A stretch of DNA of 64,000 nucleotides from Sodiomyces alkalinus F11 (GCF_003711515.1 NW_021167079.1:40126-104125), one strand, 5' to 3'. Shown: positions 33,078-47,525, counted from the stretch's first letter. The notes: generated by a model from the sequence alone, not told the origin. Numbers and translations: made by a program.

Positions 33078-34135
33078 TTAATCCCTCCCCTAGTTTATTC
33101 TAGCTGATTACCCTATATAGTTACTCGGCGTTTATTACCCTATTAATCCGTTTATTCTAGTATTCTTTACTTACCCGTTTTACTATCCTCCGGAAAGTAT
33201 CCTATACTTCGGTATTACTCGGGTCGTGATATCTATAATAAATTACTTTCTTATAGGTAGCCCTATATTCGTTATTCTACCACGGCTATTGATTCTTTAC
33301 TAGTCCGTAGGATAGGTTAGCTAACCGGCGTAGTAAGCCTATAATAACCTCAGTTAACTATTACGCCTACTAGTCTAGGTACTTAGGGTCTAATTCCCCC
33401 CTTTCTATTAATTACGGGAGAAGCTATAGGTTATCCTATACTTCCCTCCTAATCGCTACTTACTTATCTACATTTACCGGGATACTATAGCGGGTCGGTC
33501 TAGTTAGGTTATTATCCGTGTAAACGTGTACGGTGCCGATCTAGCCTAATAGGGGGTGATTGTAGACCGGTATACCTACCTTCTCTAGTACTTTAATACT
33601 TATATAAGGGACTATAAAGAATATTAGGTCTATACTAGTATAGTATCCTCCCCGGCTATATATCGGGCCCCCGGGGTTATTATACAGGGTAAGTCTATAT
33701 TCGTCTATCTAAGCCGTAATCCTTTCTCCGCGGCCTATAGCTTATTAGATAGCTAGCTCCTAGTCCCGGTATCTAGCTTTAAAATCTCCGCTAATCGTGA
33801 TATTTAGCGGGGGTGTTTATATTAATAGTAAGTCCTAACAGTCTATCTCTCTTATTACACCTTTATAGGAGTTTAGGAAGTATATTCCGTTTACTTTAAC
33901 TAGTAGGAGGTCCCTTAATCCCGGCGAGGGTATATATACATCTATGTGTGTGTCTATTTAACGCCTTGGTATAGCACTAGTAAATACTAGGTATACGCTC
34001 CTCTTAGAGTATTAGGCGGTACGATCTCTATATATCTATGCTAAGAGATTATAGTGCTAATCGCTTAACTCTATAACTTTTTCCCACGAAACCCGATAAA
34101 ACCTATACTATACTATCGTTAGTAGTATATAAGAT
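33078..34135 (-). pseudogene. LINE fragment: APE endonuclease
   Basis: On the minus strand the frame reads TISGDFKARYRDWE (near 33765-33800), the GDFNAxHxxWG box of LINE endonucleases. YSRGGYYTSIDLIFF follows near 33640 (the SxIDLI box). Upstream, WEKVIELSD and PGLRDLLLVKVNGIYFLN fit the N-terminal half. The fragment ends at the poly-G tract, so RT is missing. Stops are TAG/TAA. Confidence 0.65.
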
Positions 34136-34139
34136 ATAT

Positions 34140-35600
34140 AAGAATAAAAATGTCTATGTCTAGGAGTGCGCCCTCGGGGGCCTCCTTACTGCTTTCCTAT
34201 CCCGCTATCCTATTTCTAGGGCAGCACTCCTTATCCTAATCGTGAGGATAATAGGTATATCTTTTCTAGATATCCCGTTACGTCGTTTAGCGTGGCGAAA
34301 GCCGCTCCATTCGTTAGTATCTCTATAAGAGTCTCCTATAGGTTATACTATTACTTATCCCTATACTAGAGTAAGGCTGGCTATTTACTATCTCTAATAC
34401 CCCTAACCTTCTAATAATAGACGATATACCCCCTTATTTTCGTATGCCTGTGGCTATAATCCGCGATAAAGTCTTTATACCTAAAGCGCTCGTAGTAATC
34501 TCTAATATCACTATATCTAGTATATACCTATAGGAGGCGTACTAATATCCTACGTGGTAGACTAAGTTCCTTTGGTTCGCGTCGGCTAAACCCTAGTCTA
34601 TACTATAAGGCCTTATTATACCCGTTTAGTTGGGATACAGCGTATTATTATCTAAGCCTAGTCCTAGAGTAAGTCTTTAATTAAGCCTTTACCCCGGCCT
34701 AGATTAGCCTTTTATTGTGTAATAGTATACCGTATATATTATTTCTAGAGCAGAGCTTATCGGCTCTCTTATTACCTAGTATTCCTATATACCCCGGGCA
34801 CTACTTAAGATTAGTAAAGACTTTACTTACTAGTCTTTACTATCGCAGGAATTCGTGTCTTAACAATCTAGGGGCTATACTAGCTAGTCCCTTAAGTACT
34901 GCTTAGTTATGGATATAGTAGGAGACTTAGTCTATTTCCGGTAGCCGTAACGCTACAGTAAGGCCGCGCGTGGCTCCTATAATCTCTCCGTCGAATACTA
35001 CTATAGTATAAAGGTGCCCGTGCCCCGAGGTGATTTCTTATCCGCTATACTAGACGGAGAATACCTAGGTTAAACTTTACTCTTTCTATGATCCGTTAGA
35101 GTAAACTATTATATATTTTAGAGGTAGTTTATCCACCTATTCGTTAAAAGACTTCACGGCTTTTTCCTTTAAGCGGTTATTAAGTAGCTTATTATAGTGT
35201 CGTGTTCCGGTAAATTAGGGCCGTATAAGTAGCTTCTTTAGTAGGTTTATGTCTATAAGCTCGCGGGTTTATAGGACCCGTGGCCTCCGGGTAAAGGCCT
35301 TAGTCTTCCTAGCCTCTCCTCTATATATCGCGGTCATGGCTTATATGTTAGGGTACTCTACTTTTAGTCCTGTATATCGTATCGCGTACCTTTATTAGAG
35401 GTACTCGGCGTATTCTTCTAAGGAAGGTATACCGGCTTCTTAGTATAGGGCTGCTCTAGGTATTATTCTCTATATAGGTAGTATTACTATAAGTATCGTT
35501 ATCTATACTTAACGTATTATAAGGGTTTAGAAGAGGTATCCGGATAAAGGCCGGCTGATATGCCGTATACGGCGTTATAGACGATGTGAATAGTTAAGAT
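34140..35600 (-). pseudogene. LINE fragment: RNase H and C-terminus
   Basis: Near 34745-34815 the minus strand reads WCPGYIGILGNKRADKL (first residue is a stop in the current sequence), matching the WVPGHxGIxGNExAD box of LINE RNase H with His and Glu altered. The downstream part reaches about 34140. This copy is the 3' half of a LINE in the same orientation as the endonuclease fragment next to it, but from a different insertion, since the order is 3' half before 5' half. Confidence 0.6.
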
Positions 35601-37850
35601 ATAAAGAAGTGAAGATATAGAACTAGCTAAGTATGAGCTCGTAAAGCTCTATAGCAGAAGCAGCTAATATACTTCTATCCTTTAGCTAATTTATCTATAG
35701 GAATACGTATATAGCTAATATATCTCTGTATATATAGTAATACCCCCCTCCCGAAAATATAATCGTCCTGATTACCGATCCTTTCCTATATAAGTTTGTT
35801 ATAAGACCGAGTTCTGACCCCCTTTAAAAGCAGAAATAAAAAACTAAGTAAATATTCCATAACTATAAAGTAACCTTATTACTAATCTCCGCACGATTAA
35901 GTTTTCTACCGTAAATTATTCTCCCTTAGTCTAATTCCACCTCGATGATGAAAAGTTTTCCTTATTTCTTCACTATACGATAGTTTAATTATCCTTATCT
36001 AACTAATTATCGCCTCTAGTATTACCCGTAATCGTGACCACTTACTACTATTTAGTCTAAGGTTAAGATTAAGGCTATAATTAGTTCTATGGCTTCTGCT
36101 GCGTCTACGGGTATACTAATAGATCTAGCTAGATAAAAGGCCTTTTCTGCTAGGTATACGACTTCTTTGTAGGCGTAACCGTTAGTATTATTATAGGTGT
36201 TAGCTTTTTTAGGTCTATTCGTAGTTTACTTACTATTATGTTTATAACGCTCTATTTACTTTCGACGTTAGATAATGTATCATCTAAATCTTCTAGGCTA
36301 TTCTTAGTGCGTGTTCTTAGATTGTCTATATTCGTCTTAGTATTAGCAGCGTTCTATTTATAATTATCGTAGTAGTCCGTTAAGTCTTTTCGGATTACTT
36401 TTTCGATATTATTAGTATTAGTTTATAGACGGTTAATCTTATTTTTCAGTTTAGTCCTTAACTTGTTTTTAAGAGTTATAAGGTCTATAAGTATCACGAT
36501 CTATTATATCGCTATTCCCTAGTATATAGATATTACCGTCTATATACCTCCTTAACCGCTTATATTAGTTATCTTATACCTTTTTAGTTTTACCTGTATA
36601 AACTCTATGTCGTCGCTAGGTAATAGGAGTCTTTTACGTTACCTGTTATGTATACCGTTATCCTGCTATTTAATAATCTCCTACACGATTTTATCTTTAT
36701 TACTTATAACGGGCTAATCGCTATTAATTTTACCGTTATTATATAGCGCTAAAGTTATAATATAGTATATAAGGTACTCGTACCCCGTATTAATTTTATC
36801 CCGTAATCTTTATACTAGGTCTATAGGATTAAATAATATTAATCCGATAAGTTAATTAACTCTAGCGATCAAATACTAATCTATATTTCTATCGGCTCTT
36901 ATAATTATAAAACGCTAATCTATAAATATTTATTAAACGAGCGCGTTAGTATAACTAACTACTCCTATTATAGTAGGGGCTATTATTATTCCGGGTGCCG
37001 TTTTCTAAGGCTAAGTCGTCTACGGAACTTACTATATTATAGACTAAGATACCGCCGATTACTAAACCTATTATATCGTTTATTAGGGCTAAAATATCTG
37101 CTATAGTGCCGTAGGTTATAACTGGATTATTTAGTTTGTCTATAAGGGTTACTATACGGCTATTATCTATATAATTAGATTCCCGAAGTCGTCCCTATGA
37201 GGACCGTACTTATTATCTCCGTAAACCTATACATTCTTATTATCTATAGCGAATCCTCCCCGGGGTATCATCTAGCGCTTATCGTCTATTACTGAATCCG
37301 GGTCCTAAGTATCGTCGAGAAATCCCGGGTCCTCCTAATAGCGATATTTAGCCGTGGCTACGAGTGCTTTCTCGAAATACTATAGCGTATTCCGATTATC
37401 TAGAAGGTAATCCATATCGTCGATTTTCTATTATATAATAGTCTATTTATCTATCTATCCTACGAAACTACGTTTTCCTCCTCTTATCTATATATAGTGC
37501 GCTACTTATTATACCTCGGTTATATTCGGACTAAGATACGCCTCCTTTATATCCTGGATAACTTTCTATGATTTCGACTTATTACTGCTAATAACGGCTA
37601 CCTAGCTCGAATAGAATATAGCTATATCTCCCTTAGTCTAAACCGTGCGAGACTATTCTGCCGATAGAAATAATAGAATATCATAAAACCACTTATCCTA
37701 TTAATAATTCTTACATAGATATTTAGCTATTTTACGTAGTAGCTAGATATTAGTTCTTATAGTGTTAACGATAAGTAATCTCTTTTCGAGATAATTAACG
37801 TCTCTCGGTATAGGGTCCGGCGGTTTAACTAGTTTACCCACTTAACGTTT
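35601..37850 (-). pseudogene. Degenerate coiled-coil frame
   Basis: Near 36230-36480 on the minus strand the frame reads NTKTNIDNLRTRTKNSLEDL, in a region rich in Lys, Asn, Leu and Glu that looks coiled-coil (gag-like). Further right (to 37850) the minus strand stays protein-like with many stops but shows no domain I can name. It may be the gag region of an LTR element whose pol is missing. Confidence 0.35.
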
Positions 37851-38339
37851 TTAGTCGGTATATTAAGTGTGAGTGGATAGATTTACTTAGGTCTAGAATA
37901 AAAGGAGATCTATAAGTGATTTACGTAATATAAGAGAAGTGGTTTAAGGAAACTAGTAGTGGAATTAGGATATTAGCTATTCTCGAAAACGATATAGTAT
38001 AAAAGGAAATAGAAGAGTAAAAGCTACGGCGTAAAGGGTGATATAAGTAGAGATCTATAGCAATAACGTTAGTGGGCATAATAGATAGTAGAAGCGATTA
38101 TGAATAAAGGCGTAAAATAATTTATAGAATAATAGGAGTGATTTTAAGTAGAGTAACGGTTATTATAAGGTGAATAGAATATAAGGTCTATATAAGGGAT
38201 ATATAAATAAAGATAATAGAAAAGTGGAGTAAAACTATTATTATAAGAAGAATAATAGGATATAGAGTGAATAGGCTCTGATTTTATTAAGATAGTGAAA
38301 AAGGGAGGTGAATTTATAATGATTAAGCGAAACGGCTCC
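37851..38339. other. Purine-rich non-coding stretch
   Basis: The sequence is A/G-rich on the plus strand (AGTGGAGTAAAA, GGTGAATAGAATATAAGG and similar), with no frame. It borders the 3' side of gypsy C and could be its LTR or polypurine region, but the partner copy is not in the window. Confidence 0.35.
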
Positions 38340-41300
38340 CTATATTCTAGGATAATAAAAATAGATCCTATTAAATTCCGTTTACGGTTAGTCTTATCAC
38401 TTTATTAGAGGTTATCGTCGTTCTACTAGCGATATTCGGTATCGTCGTCACTCCGTTTTCGTAATATCCTTACTTCCACTAGTTTCTAATACTTTACGAG
38501 AGTCTTATCTAAGAGTATTTAGTCGTCTATTCCTCCTCCGGTAAGCTTTTCCATGGTAATATGATATCGCTTTTTAAACTCGTAAATAAGATCGCTCGTA
38601 TTTTCTATAAAGATCTGCTATAGATACTACTCGTTATACTAATTAGGCTAGCCTCTCTATCTAACTAGATATTCTGTCTATAACCGTCTACCCCGGGTAA
38701 TAATACGTCTTTTTAGTAGATTTTCGATCTTATACGATAACTATTCGTCGTTATCTCCCTTAACCACTATTAGGCCTAGTTTCGTCTTCTCTCTGCCGAA
38801 TAGATCTCCGACTAGCGCTAGGATAAGGTATACGATAGATACGACTCTATATACTCTCTAAGCTTATAGAAAATTAAGCTTATAGGCTAATAGACTTATT
38901 ACCCGCACGATACAAAATAGTCTAATATGCTATTATAACTATTTTCTAGAATCCTTACTCTAACCCGGTAATTTATATCCTTTATATAAATGTAAATAAA
39001 CCTTATTGTTAACGTTAAATATATACGGTCTTCTCGTAGTATTATAATATCGTTTTATATCGGCTATTACGATCGCTATAAGATACTCGGCCTCCTATTA
39101 ATATAGCTGTCTAATATAATCTATCTATTCCTTATTAAAAGTCGGTAATAGACCCGTGTCTACTATTAGATCTATAATAGACTACGGTTTAAATCCTATT
39201 AGAAACTTATTCGGTGAGGTGTCGAATATTATTATATAAGCCTAATTTAGAGCGTATTATACCGCCGGGATTATATCTAGCCACGGAATATCGCTTATAG
39301 ATATATAATACCGTAGAATAATCTTAATAGACTAATTCTTTTACTCCGAGGAGCCGTTCATCTATAAATACCACGCTATAGCTAAAGCGAGTTTAGTTCT
39401 TAAGCGTTTAAATAGTTCTTACTAGAATTCTAATATAAACTTCGAGTCTTGATCTAAGATAATACGGATAGGCAGCCCCTAGTCCGTAAGCTATAGTATC
39501 CGTAATAAAAGCTCTGCCTAGTCTTATGCCGTATAGGTCGAGTGACCGGGTATTAAAGTCGTCTTCTTACTAGTCTTATAGGTGACTATTAGCAGAGTAT
39601 CGAACTTATTAACGGGCTTATACTTTAGTGTCTAGAATAAATATTTATAATCCACTAGCGGTAAACTAATAATAAAATCGATTATAATAACAGAGAACGG
39701 TACTAAAGGTAGTATAATCGGTTATATCTCGCTAATAGGCTTTTGCTAGTTTATAGTATTATTAAGGTAGACTAGGTAATACCGTGCCTACTCGGTAATT
39801 ACGGCTAGCTTTCCGCGGAAGCTAAATCCGTCTAGCGCGTGGATTATACGTTTAACTCTGAAATAATAATTATTATCGCATACTATCTATAGAATCTTAG
39901 GTATTAGCTTCTATAGCACTAATAAATATAATCGTCCGTTTTCGCCGACTACATATAATAGTCCGTTCTAAAGTCAAGCTAGTAGAATCTTCCGTTTATA
40001 ACTACTAGAGTTCTTAGCGCCTTTTTACTATACCTATAGCTTATCGATAATAGGCTTATACTTTACGCCCGTCTTATATACCTGCTAAAACTCCTCCCGT
40101 AGCTTATTAGGTATAGTATAGTCGACCGCGATATAGGTTAAGACGGGATCGGTTACGTTACTATACATCTTTAGTACGGTATATACTTATAGAGCTCTAT
40201 TATAATCGGTCTAAATATTATCTAATTCGCTAGCATGTAGTGATTTTACCTTATTAGTTCTCTTCGCCTTCTTCTATCCTATAAGCTTCTAAGAATCCTT
40301 ATCGTCTATAATAGGTAAACTAAAAAGAGTATCAGGGACTAGATTTTATTGACTAAGGATATACCACACTTTTAGTCGAAACTGGCTAAGAAATATCGAG
40401 GCTACTATTAATTAAGGGTTAAGTTTATTAATATCTACTATCTTTAGAGAGGTCTAGTATACTACACTTTAAGTTACTTAGTGATTTATTAGTACTATTA
40501 TAGGCTATCTATAGGATTATAGTCAACGCCGTAATATCTTATAAGCCTAAACTAGCGTATAAATCTCTAATTCTATATCTTTATATCGTATCTTAGTAGC
40601 TATTAGCTTCCTAGAAAGGAACATAATCGGCTAGATCGTATACAAAGGAATCTTACCTTTATGCTAAGGCACCGAAAGATAAAATAGGGAAACACCGAGT
40701 CCGCTACCGCTAGTATCTAAATTAAGGAAAGTTATCTAGTCTGGATTACAATAATATAGACGTATCTCTTCCGTAACCTGCTTCTAAATAATATTAAAAG
40801 CCTACCTTTCTATAGCGGTTAGCTTATACGTTAATCTGCCTATTTATCGCTGCCTAAGGTGCTTTAGTGCTAATAGTATAACTTAGCCCGCGGTCTTTAC
40901 GTTATTAAGTAGCGTAGTCTTACGTTTCTATAGCGGATCGACTTTTACCCGGAACCAGGGAATAAAACGTCGTATAAACCCGACTTTACTAATATAAGTC
41001 TTTAAATTAAATAGCTTCTTAGGTATTTTAAGCTATTATAAAGCCTTAATACGATCGGTGGTTATATATAGACTAATTCTATTAACCTTAAAATCGAGTA
41101 AATATACCGAGTTATATATATAGAAGGACTTAGCTAGGGATAAAGCGAGACGAATATCCTAAAATAGCTTTATAATAATCCGTAGATATTATAGGTACTC
41201 CTTAAACGAATCCGAAAAGATAATAATATCGTCGATATAAGCCCTATAGAAGTATCTATATTTAAATAGTCTTTAATCTATAAAACGCTATACGAACGGC

Positions 41301-41857
41301 GGAGAGTTATGGAATCCTATTAATATAACTACTAACCGTTTTAACCCACGAGGGGAGATAATCGTTATACAGTCCTTATATCCTTCCTATACCGGTAGCT
41401 AGTGGAAAAAGGAGCTAGCGTTAAATATGCTAAACTACCTTTTCCCTTAAAGGCACTATATAATCTTATCCTGCGATAGAATTAGGTACGCGTTACGTAA
41501 TATAACGGCGTTAAGTTTCCGTAGATTAATAACCACTCTGCCTTTACGTATCCTATTTATAGTACGCTATACTATAAATACTAGGTATATAAAAGAAGTG
41601 GCTTTACGTTACTAGGTTATTCTACCGATTTTATATATATCGTCGAACTTAGTATCCAGGTATACTCTATCGTTAGCGCTTAGTTAGTAAGGGCGTGAGT
41701 ATAGACTTATTCGTTACTAATTATTAACTAGGTTAACGCGTATTCGCTTCTCGGGTAATGGAGGAATAATTCCTCTATCGCGCTATATATTATACTCGTC
41801 GAGTAGCTTATAAACCCGTTAAGCCTTTTCTGGTTCTATAGTATAGATATAAATACC
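38340..41857 (-). pseudogene. Gypsy C pol (RT, RNase H, integrase)
   Basis: At 41430-41720 the minus strand shows the RT approach: DRVYLDTKFDDI, then GRVVINLRKLNAVI and NSIAGQD-like sequence before LAPFFH and the YIDDIIIFS active site near 41235. Integrase should lie between about 38500 and 40300 by order, but I could not confirm a DDE triad by eye. The reading frame changes and stops are frequent. Confidence 0.65.
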
Positions 41858-42208
41858 TGTTAGGTGCCTGCAGCAGTGGTTATAATAGGTCCCTAGTGTG
41901 AATCTATAGGGGTCTAGGTATGCCACGTCTAAGACCCCTTAAGGCATAAATAAAGTAAGTTATTATATAGTAAATAGAATAGTCCCTCAAAGTAAATAAG
42001 GTAGCCCTCGAGAAAGTAAATAAATAGCCCTCGAGGAGTAGAGCGTAGCCTTAAGGAGCGAGGGAGCCTCCCCTTTAAAGGGGAGGCTAGCGATTAATCT
42101 CATTCTTTAGCTATACCTATAGTCTGACCCTATTATAATCCTATCGTGATTATACCTAGTTCCTTATTTAACCCTACCTTTTTACTCTTTACGACTACCT
42201 ATTTAATA
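41858..42208 (+). repeat. Gypsy B 5' LTR
   Basis: Starts TGTTAGGTGC and ends TATTTAATA (ancestral ..CA inferred). An AATAAA-like motif (CATAAATAAAG) lies near 41946-41956. It keeps more CpA/TpG than the 3' LTR. Confidence 0.9.
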
Positions 42209-42259
42209 TTTTAATCGCTTTACCCTCTAAGGGCGCGAAGACCGTTAAGGAGAGTCACT

Positions 42260-43600
42260 AAGATATCTAACTATCACGAAATAAATAATCCTACTTTCGA
42301 TTTCGATAAGGCTGCTCTTATTACTAGCACTACCTCTACTACTACCTCTACCCCTATTACCGTCCCTGTTCCCTAGACCACGGTCACGATAGGACCCGCG
42401 TATAACCCTAACCTGCCCCTGTATACGAACGTTAACCTAGCCATGCTAACGGAGGAATAACTAGATAAACACGTTAAATAGATAGAGGTATAGAACCACC
42501 GTAAGCGTAAGCTCGCGTACTTTACTAAGCTAGAGGCGGATACTGCCGCCGCTACTACCGCTGCCGCCAATGCTATTAATCCTACTATGAATCCTAGCCT
42601 CGCCGATATTACCTATTATCGTATAGCTAAACCTCGACGTCGTATTATCGTAACGCTATCGGGATCCTAATATACCCACGATATATCCACGATATCGTCT
42701 ATACACGGATCCGCTACCTAGGCTAAGTTTAATTTCCCCCTGCCTAAATAGGATAGCGTATCCTAGGCTAAGTACCGTATATTTATTTAGGAGACTAATT
42801 AGCGGTTCGACCTGGATTCTTAATCCTTCCCCACGGACGCTACGAAAAACTACATTATTATATCATGGCTCCCCTATTACTTTAAGAAACACTAGTAGGC
42901 TAAATTACGATATAAATATAATAGCGACTCTAATAGGGTTAGCTAGGCTATACTATAGACTTAGTTATCCTATTAGGTCGACGATAATAATACCCGCTTA
43001 CGGGAAGTAGCGGTATAGATCCAGAGCGAATCTATCTTATTCTAGAGAGAGGGAGAGTCCTACGCTAAGTTTATATAATAATAGGAAGCCCTAGAGTCGG
43101 AACTGCCGGGCAAGCTCGTAGACTAGTGGAGGATCTAGATAATGCTAATAAGGGTTCTTCTACCTATTCGGGACTATATAGTGTTTATAGGGGTCCCTAA
43201 GGACTACTAGGATCTAGCCCTAGCCTATTATAAGGCTAAGGCTTTAACCGTTAACGACGGACTAGCCGTTACATAAGTAGACTTTTAGTCTAATACCTAA
43301 TAGTATCGGTTCCGTTCGCGTGCCCTAGGATAAAGTACCCAGGCGCCTACCTACAGTTCTACTAGTGGCCCTCCTTCTACCCCTATTCCTGCCCCTAGTT
43401 CTACGTTCACCCCTACGTCTATACTAGCCTCTGCCCCTAGCTACCCTATACGCCCTAGACCGTTATCGTACCTTGATTCTATTACCTGCCATAACTATAA
43501 CTAAAAGGGGCACTATACCACTATATACCTTAGCCCTTATACCGAGCGACGCTTAAGTAATAGTAACCCGAATACCTAACCGGTGTCTATATTATATCCT
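42260..43600 (+). pseudogene. Gypsy B gag
   Basis: A Thr/Pro-rich start (42320-42370) leads to a capsid-like region, then a single zinc knuckle near 43485-43535 reading C-H-N-Y-N-stop-K-G-H-Y-T-T-I-Y. That is CX2CX4HX4C with the second and last Cys changed to Tyr (TGY to TAY) and a Gln or Trp changed to stop. Gag acts as the capsid and nucleocapsid of the element. Confidence 0.7.
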
Positions 43601-43699
43601 ATAGTCGGCCGTGTTACGGGTAAGGTGCCTTAGGGATAATACCCACCTTAAGTAACCCCCTCTACTACTACTATACCGGTAAAGGCACGCGTTTCCTTT

Positions 43700-46600
43700 C
43701 GCTAAGGTAGGGAATAGGTGTAGATATCGGCCCTCCTTAACGGAGGCGCCGATATTAACGTTTTAGATCGGTCCCTCCTAGGACCTAGTTAGGTTCCTAA
43801 GGGGTCCCCGGTTCCGGTATCCTGGATGACGGAAGGATAAATAAAGATAACTCTAGGATCTACCTATAGGATTATCGTCGCTACCGACTACTAGGGACAT
43901 AAGAGGGTATAACGCGCCGAGTTCCACGTTATAAACCTCACAGACATAAAGATTATCCTAGGGAGGCCGTGGCTTATAGCCGTTAACCCTAACATTAATT
44001 AGTAGTATAGTATATAGACCTACCCCTTGACCTACGTAGAGCTTAGTGTAGTTATATCCCTCAGAGAGCTATATAGGGTAGTTAGATAAGCTAAGTCTAT
44101 CCTTACTCTAACCTATATAGGTTCTACGCGGGGCCTATATATTAGCTATGTTAGCCTAGCAGAAAACCCTTTAGTAGGACATAGGGATAAATCCCTAGTA
44201 GACGGGGTCTACCTTAGCCTAAACGGGGACCTAGTAGCCACCCCCGCGCTACCGGAATAGTATTAAGATTTTGCTAACGTTTTTAACATCGAGAACACCG
44301 GCCGCTTACCGATATATTAGTAGTAGGATTACGTAATCGAGATTAAGGAAGGGAAAAAGCCGCTATACGGTCTTATTTATCCCCTTACCGCGTAGGAGCT
44401 TGAGGTACTACGATAGTATCTATAGGATACAGTTATAAAAGGTTAGATTAGACCGTCTGCTAGTCCGGCCGGCGCTCCTATTCTATTTATTCCTAAGAAG
44501 GGTAGTAAGCTACGTCTTTATATTGACTATAGAGGATTGAATAAGGTGATAGTTAAGGACCGTACTCCCCTGCCCCTGATCCACGAAATCCTAGATCGGT
44601 TATCGTTAGCGTAGTACTATACTAAGCTGGATCTTAAGGACGTATACTATCGGCTCCGTATACGAGCTGGTGATAAGTGGAAGATAGCGTTCCGGACGAA
44701 ATACGGTCACTACGAATACCTGGTTATGCTATTCGGTCTTACTAACGCCCTAGTAAGCTTCTAACAGTATATTAACCAGGCGTTAACGGGCCTTATCGAT
44801 ACTAGCTATATAGTCTACCTTAACGATATCCTTATTTATAGTAAGGACTTGGTTACCCACCGCGTGTATATTCGCGAGGTCCTTATAAGGCTTAAGTAGT
44901 GGTCCCTGCATACTAACCCTGATAAGTGTGAGTTTAAGACTAAAGACGTTAAATTCCTCGGGTTTATCTATAGCCTAAATAGGGTACGTATAGACCCGGC
45001 CCGCGCTAAGGCTATCCGCGACTAGAAACTTCCTAATAGTATTAAGAAGATATAGGTCTTCCTAGGCTTTACGGGCTTTTATAGGCGTTTTATTAAGAAT
45101 TACTCTAAGGTGGCCGCCCCTTTTATAGCATATCTTAAAGGGGGCCCTACTAGGGGCTATGCCGGGGTCCTCGTGCTTTCTTAGTAGGCCTAGGTCGTGT
45201 TCGAAGAAATAAAGCTATTATTGTAGAAGGCCCCGGTCCTACGGTATTTTAACCCTGCTCTGCCTATACGAATTAAGCTAGACGCTTCCGCTTTTATAAT
45301 TAGGGCTATTATTAGTTAGCTCGAGGATAGGCTATAAAGACCCGTTACGTTTATATCCCGTAAGCTCCACAGCGCTAAGCTTAATTATAGCACGCCCGAT
45401 TCTAAGCTTATAGCTATTATCGAGTCTTTCCGTACGTAGCGTTACTACATGGCCTATAGTTAAAGCCCTATAGTAGTCCTAATAGACTACCTAAACTATC
45501 GCCACCTACTAGATAAGCCTAAGCTTAAGGGATAGCATACGTGGTGGCTTAAGGAGCTCGCCCTGTTTAATTTTAAGATCCGGTACCGCCCGGGGATATT
45601 AAACCCCGCGGATTGGTTATTAAGAAAGCCCTAATATACGCCCTATAAGCGTCCCCTAGTTACTAACCGGGCTAAGGCGGTAAAGTCTTTTTCTAAGCGT
45701 TTTATAGGCTATATTGGGAACTAACGTGGTTCCCGTGCTACCCTAGTTTCTATTCCCGCTCTTCCTACCTTACTGGTTAAGACGTAAGCGGATAACCTTT
45801 TTTTAAAACCCGCTCCTCCTACCTTAGTAGTAGAGATATAAGCGCATAACCTTTTCTCCTTTATAGAGTCTGTTTCGAAGCGTTCTGCCTTAGGCCTATA
45901 TGGGGCCTAGTATAGTACCCGCGCTATTCCCGCTTTTAACTCCCCTTTACCGGAAAAGGTGGTAGAGGCGTAAGCGGATAACCTTTCCTTAAAGCGCTTA
46001 TCGAGGTATTTTATTTTAGGCCTTATCGGGAATTAGCGTGGTTCCTATAATACCCCCGATTCTAACCCTGTTTTACCCGCTCTTAATTCCCCCACCTTAC
46101 TAGAAGAGGTGGTAGAGGCGTAAGCGGAAGACCCTTTTTACGCCCGTTAGCGAGAAGCCCACGGCGACGATACCACGTACAGATAATAGTCTAGGAGTGG
46201 TGGTATCCTTTATTTTAAGAATCGTGTTTATATGCTAGACTACTCTAGCCTCCGTTAGAAGGTCCTATAGTGTTTCTATAATGGACCTAGCGTAGGGTAT
46301 TATAGGGTTATAAGAACTGCTAAAAGAATTTCGGATTTTTACTTCTAGGACTATCTCCCCCGGGATATACGTTAGTTTATACTTACCTGCGGCGTGTGTT
46401 AATATACTAAGCCGCGGCACTATAAGCTATATAGCGAGCTGGCGAGTCTTTTAGTGCCTTAGCGCCCCTTTATAGAGATATCTATCAACTTTATCACGGG
46501 CCTGCCGCCGGTTTATAGCGCGGCTGTGGATAGGAAATAAGATACTATCCTTGTGGTGGTATACCGCCTAATAAAGTACTCGATCTATATCCCTATAAGC

Positions 46601-47525
46601 AGTGGCCTAATAGCCGAGGGGATCGCTAAGTCTTTATAGTATTACGTTTTCTGTACCTTTAGCTTACCTAATAGTATTATATCCGATCGCGGGGCGTTAT
46701 TTACGAGTCGTTTTTAAGTAACTTTATATTGCTGCCTCGGCACTATATAACGCCTATCTATAGCGTGGCACCCGTAAACGGATAGATAGACGGAGCGATA
46801 GAACTAGAACCTCGAGTATTACCTGCGTATATTCTATTCGCAGGAAGAGGATACCTAGGTTAACCGACTACCGCTCGCAGAATTCACCTATAATACGGCG
46901 TGGTATTCTACGATACTTTATACCCCCGCCGATACGTTAATAGGTTATAACCCCCGAGGCCCTAACGAAGTGTAGCTCTTAAGGGTAGGCGAGGCCCGCG
47001 CCGCTAAAGCCGAGACCTAAGCGGAATACCTTATAGCCTAGCGCCGATTTATTTCGGACCTTATTACAAGGGCGTAGGCTTCCTACGAACGGTATTATAA
47101 TAACGGTCGTGCCTAGCGTTCCTTTAAAGTGGACGAGTACGTCTTACTATCCACGAAGAATATCCGATAGAAAAGACCCTCGAAAAAGCTTAGCGATAAG
47201 TTTATTAGTCCGTATAAGATGACTAAGATTATCGGTATATATAGTCTAGCCTACTAATTAGACCTCCTAAAGGGTATAAGGCTTTATAACGTTTTCCCGG
47301 TTTCCCTACTAGAACTATAGAGGTCCCGCGATCGGTTATAACCGGAACCACCTATAGTCGATATTAAACCGGATTCGGATAAGTATAAGGTCGAAGCTAT
47401 TCTAGCCTATCGATATTAAGGTAAGCGACGCTAATACCTGATTAAATGGATAGGGTATAGCGACGAGGAGAATACCTAAGAGCCGAAGCGGAATATCCTT
47501 AACGAACTCGTCGACGCTTACTTTA
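43700..47525 (+). pseudogene. Gypsy B pol with chromodomain
   Basis: The protease box reads ALLNGGADINVLD (43730-43770) where D(S/T)GA is expected, so the catalytic Asp is Asn. RT reads [20 protein letters not shown], then [20 protein letters not shown] and IVYLNDILIYSKD (44812-44850), with the first Asp of YLDD changed to Asn. RNase H reads KLDASAFIIRAI (about 45275), and a tether LHSAKLNYSTPDSKLIAI follows. Integrase reads ISINFITGLPP (Asn for the first Asp) and SIISDRGALFTSRF (second Asp kept). The chromodomain reads VEAILAYR, YLIKWIGYSDEENT, EPK. Stops are TAG/TAA. Confidence 0.88.

Noticed and set aside
41220..41260. Gypsy C as an active element because YIDD is intact
   Set aside because: The frame has many stops and is split by gypsy B; intact YIDD is explained by a base context that RIP does not target.
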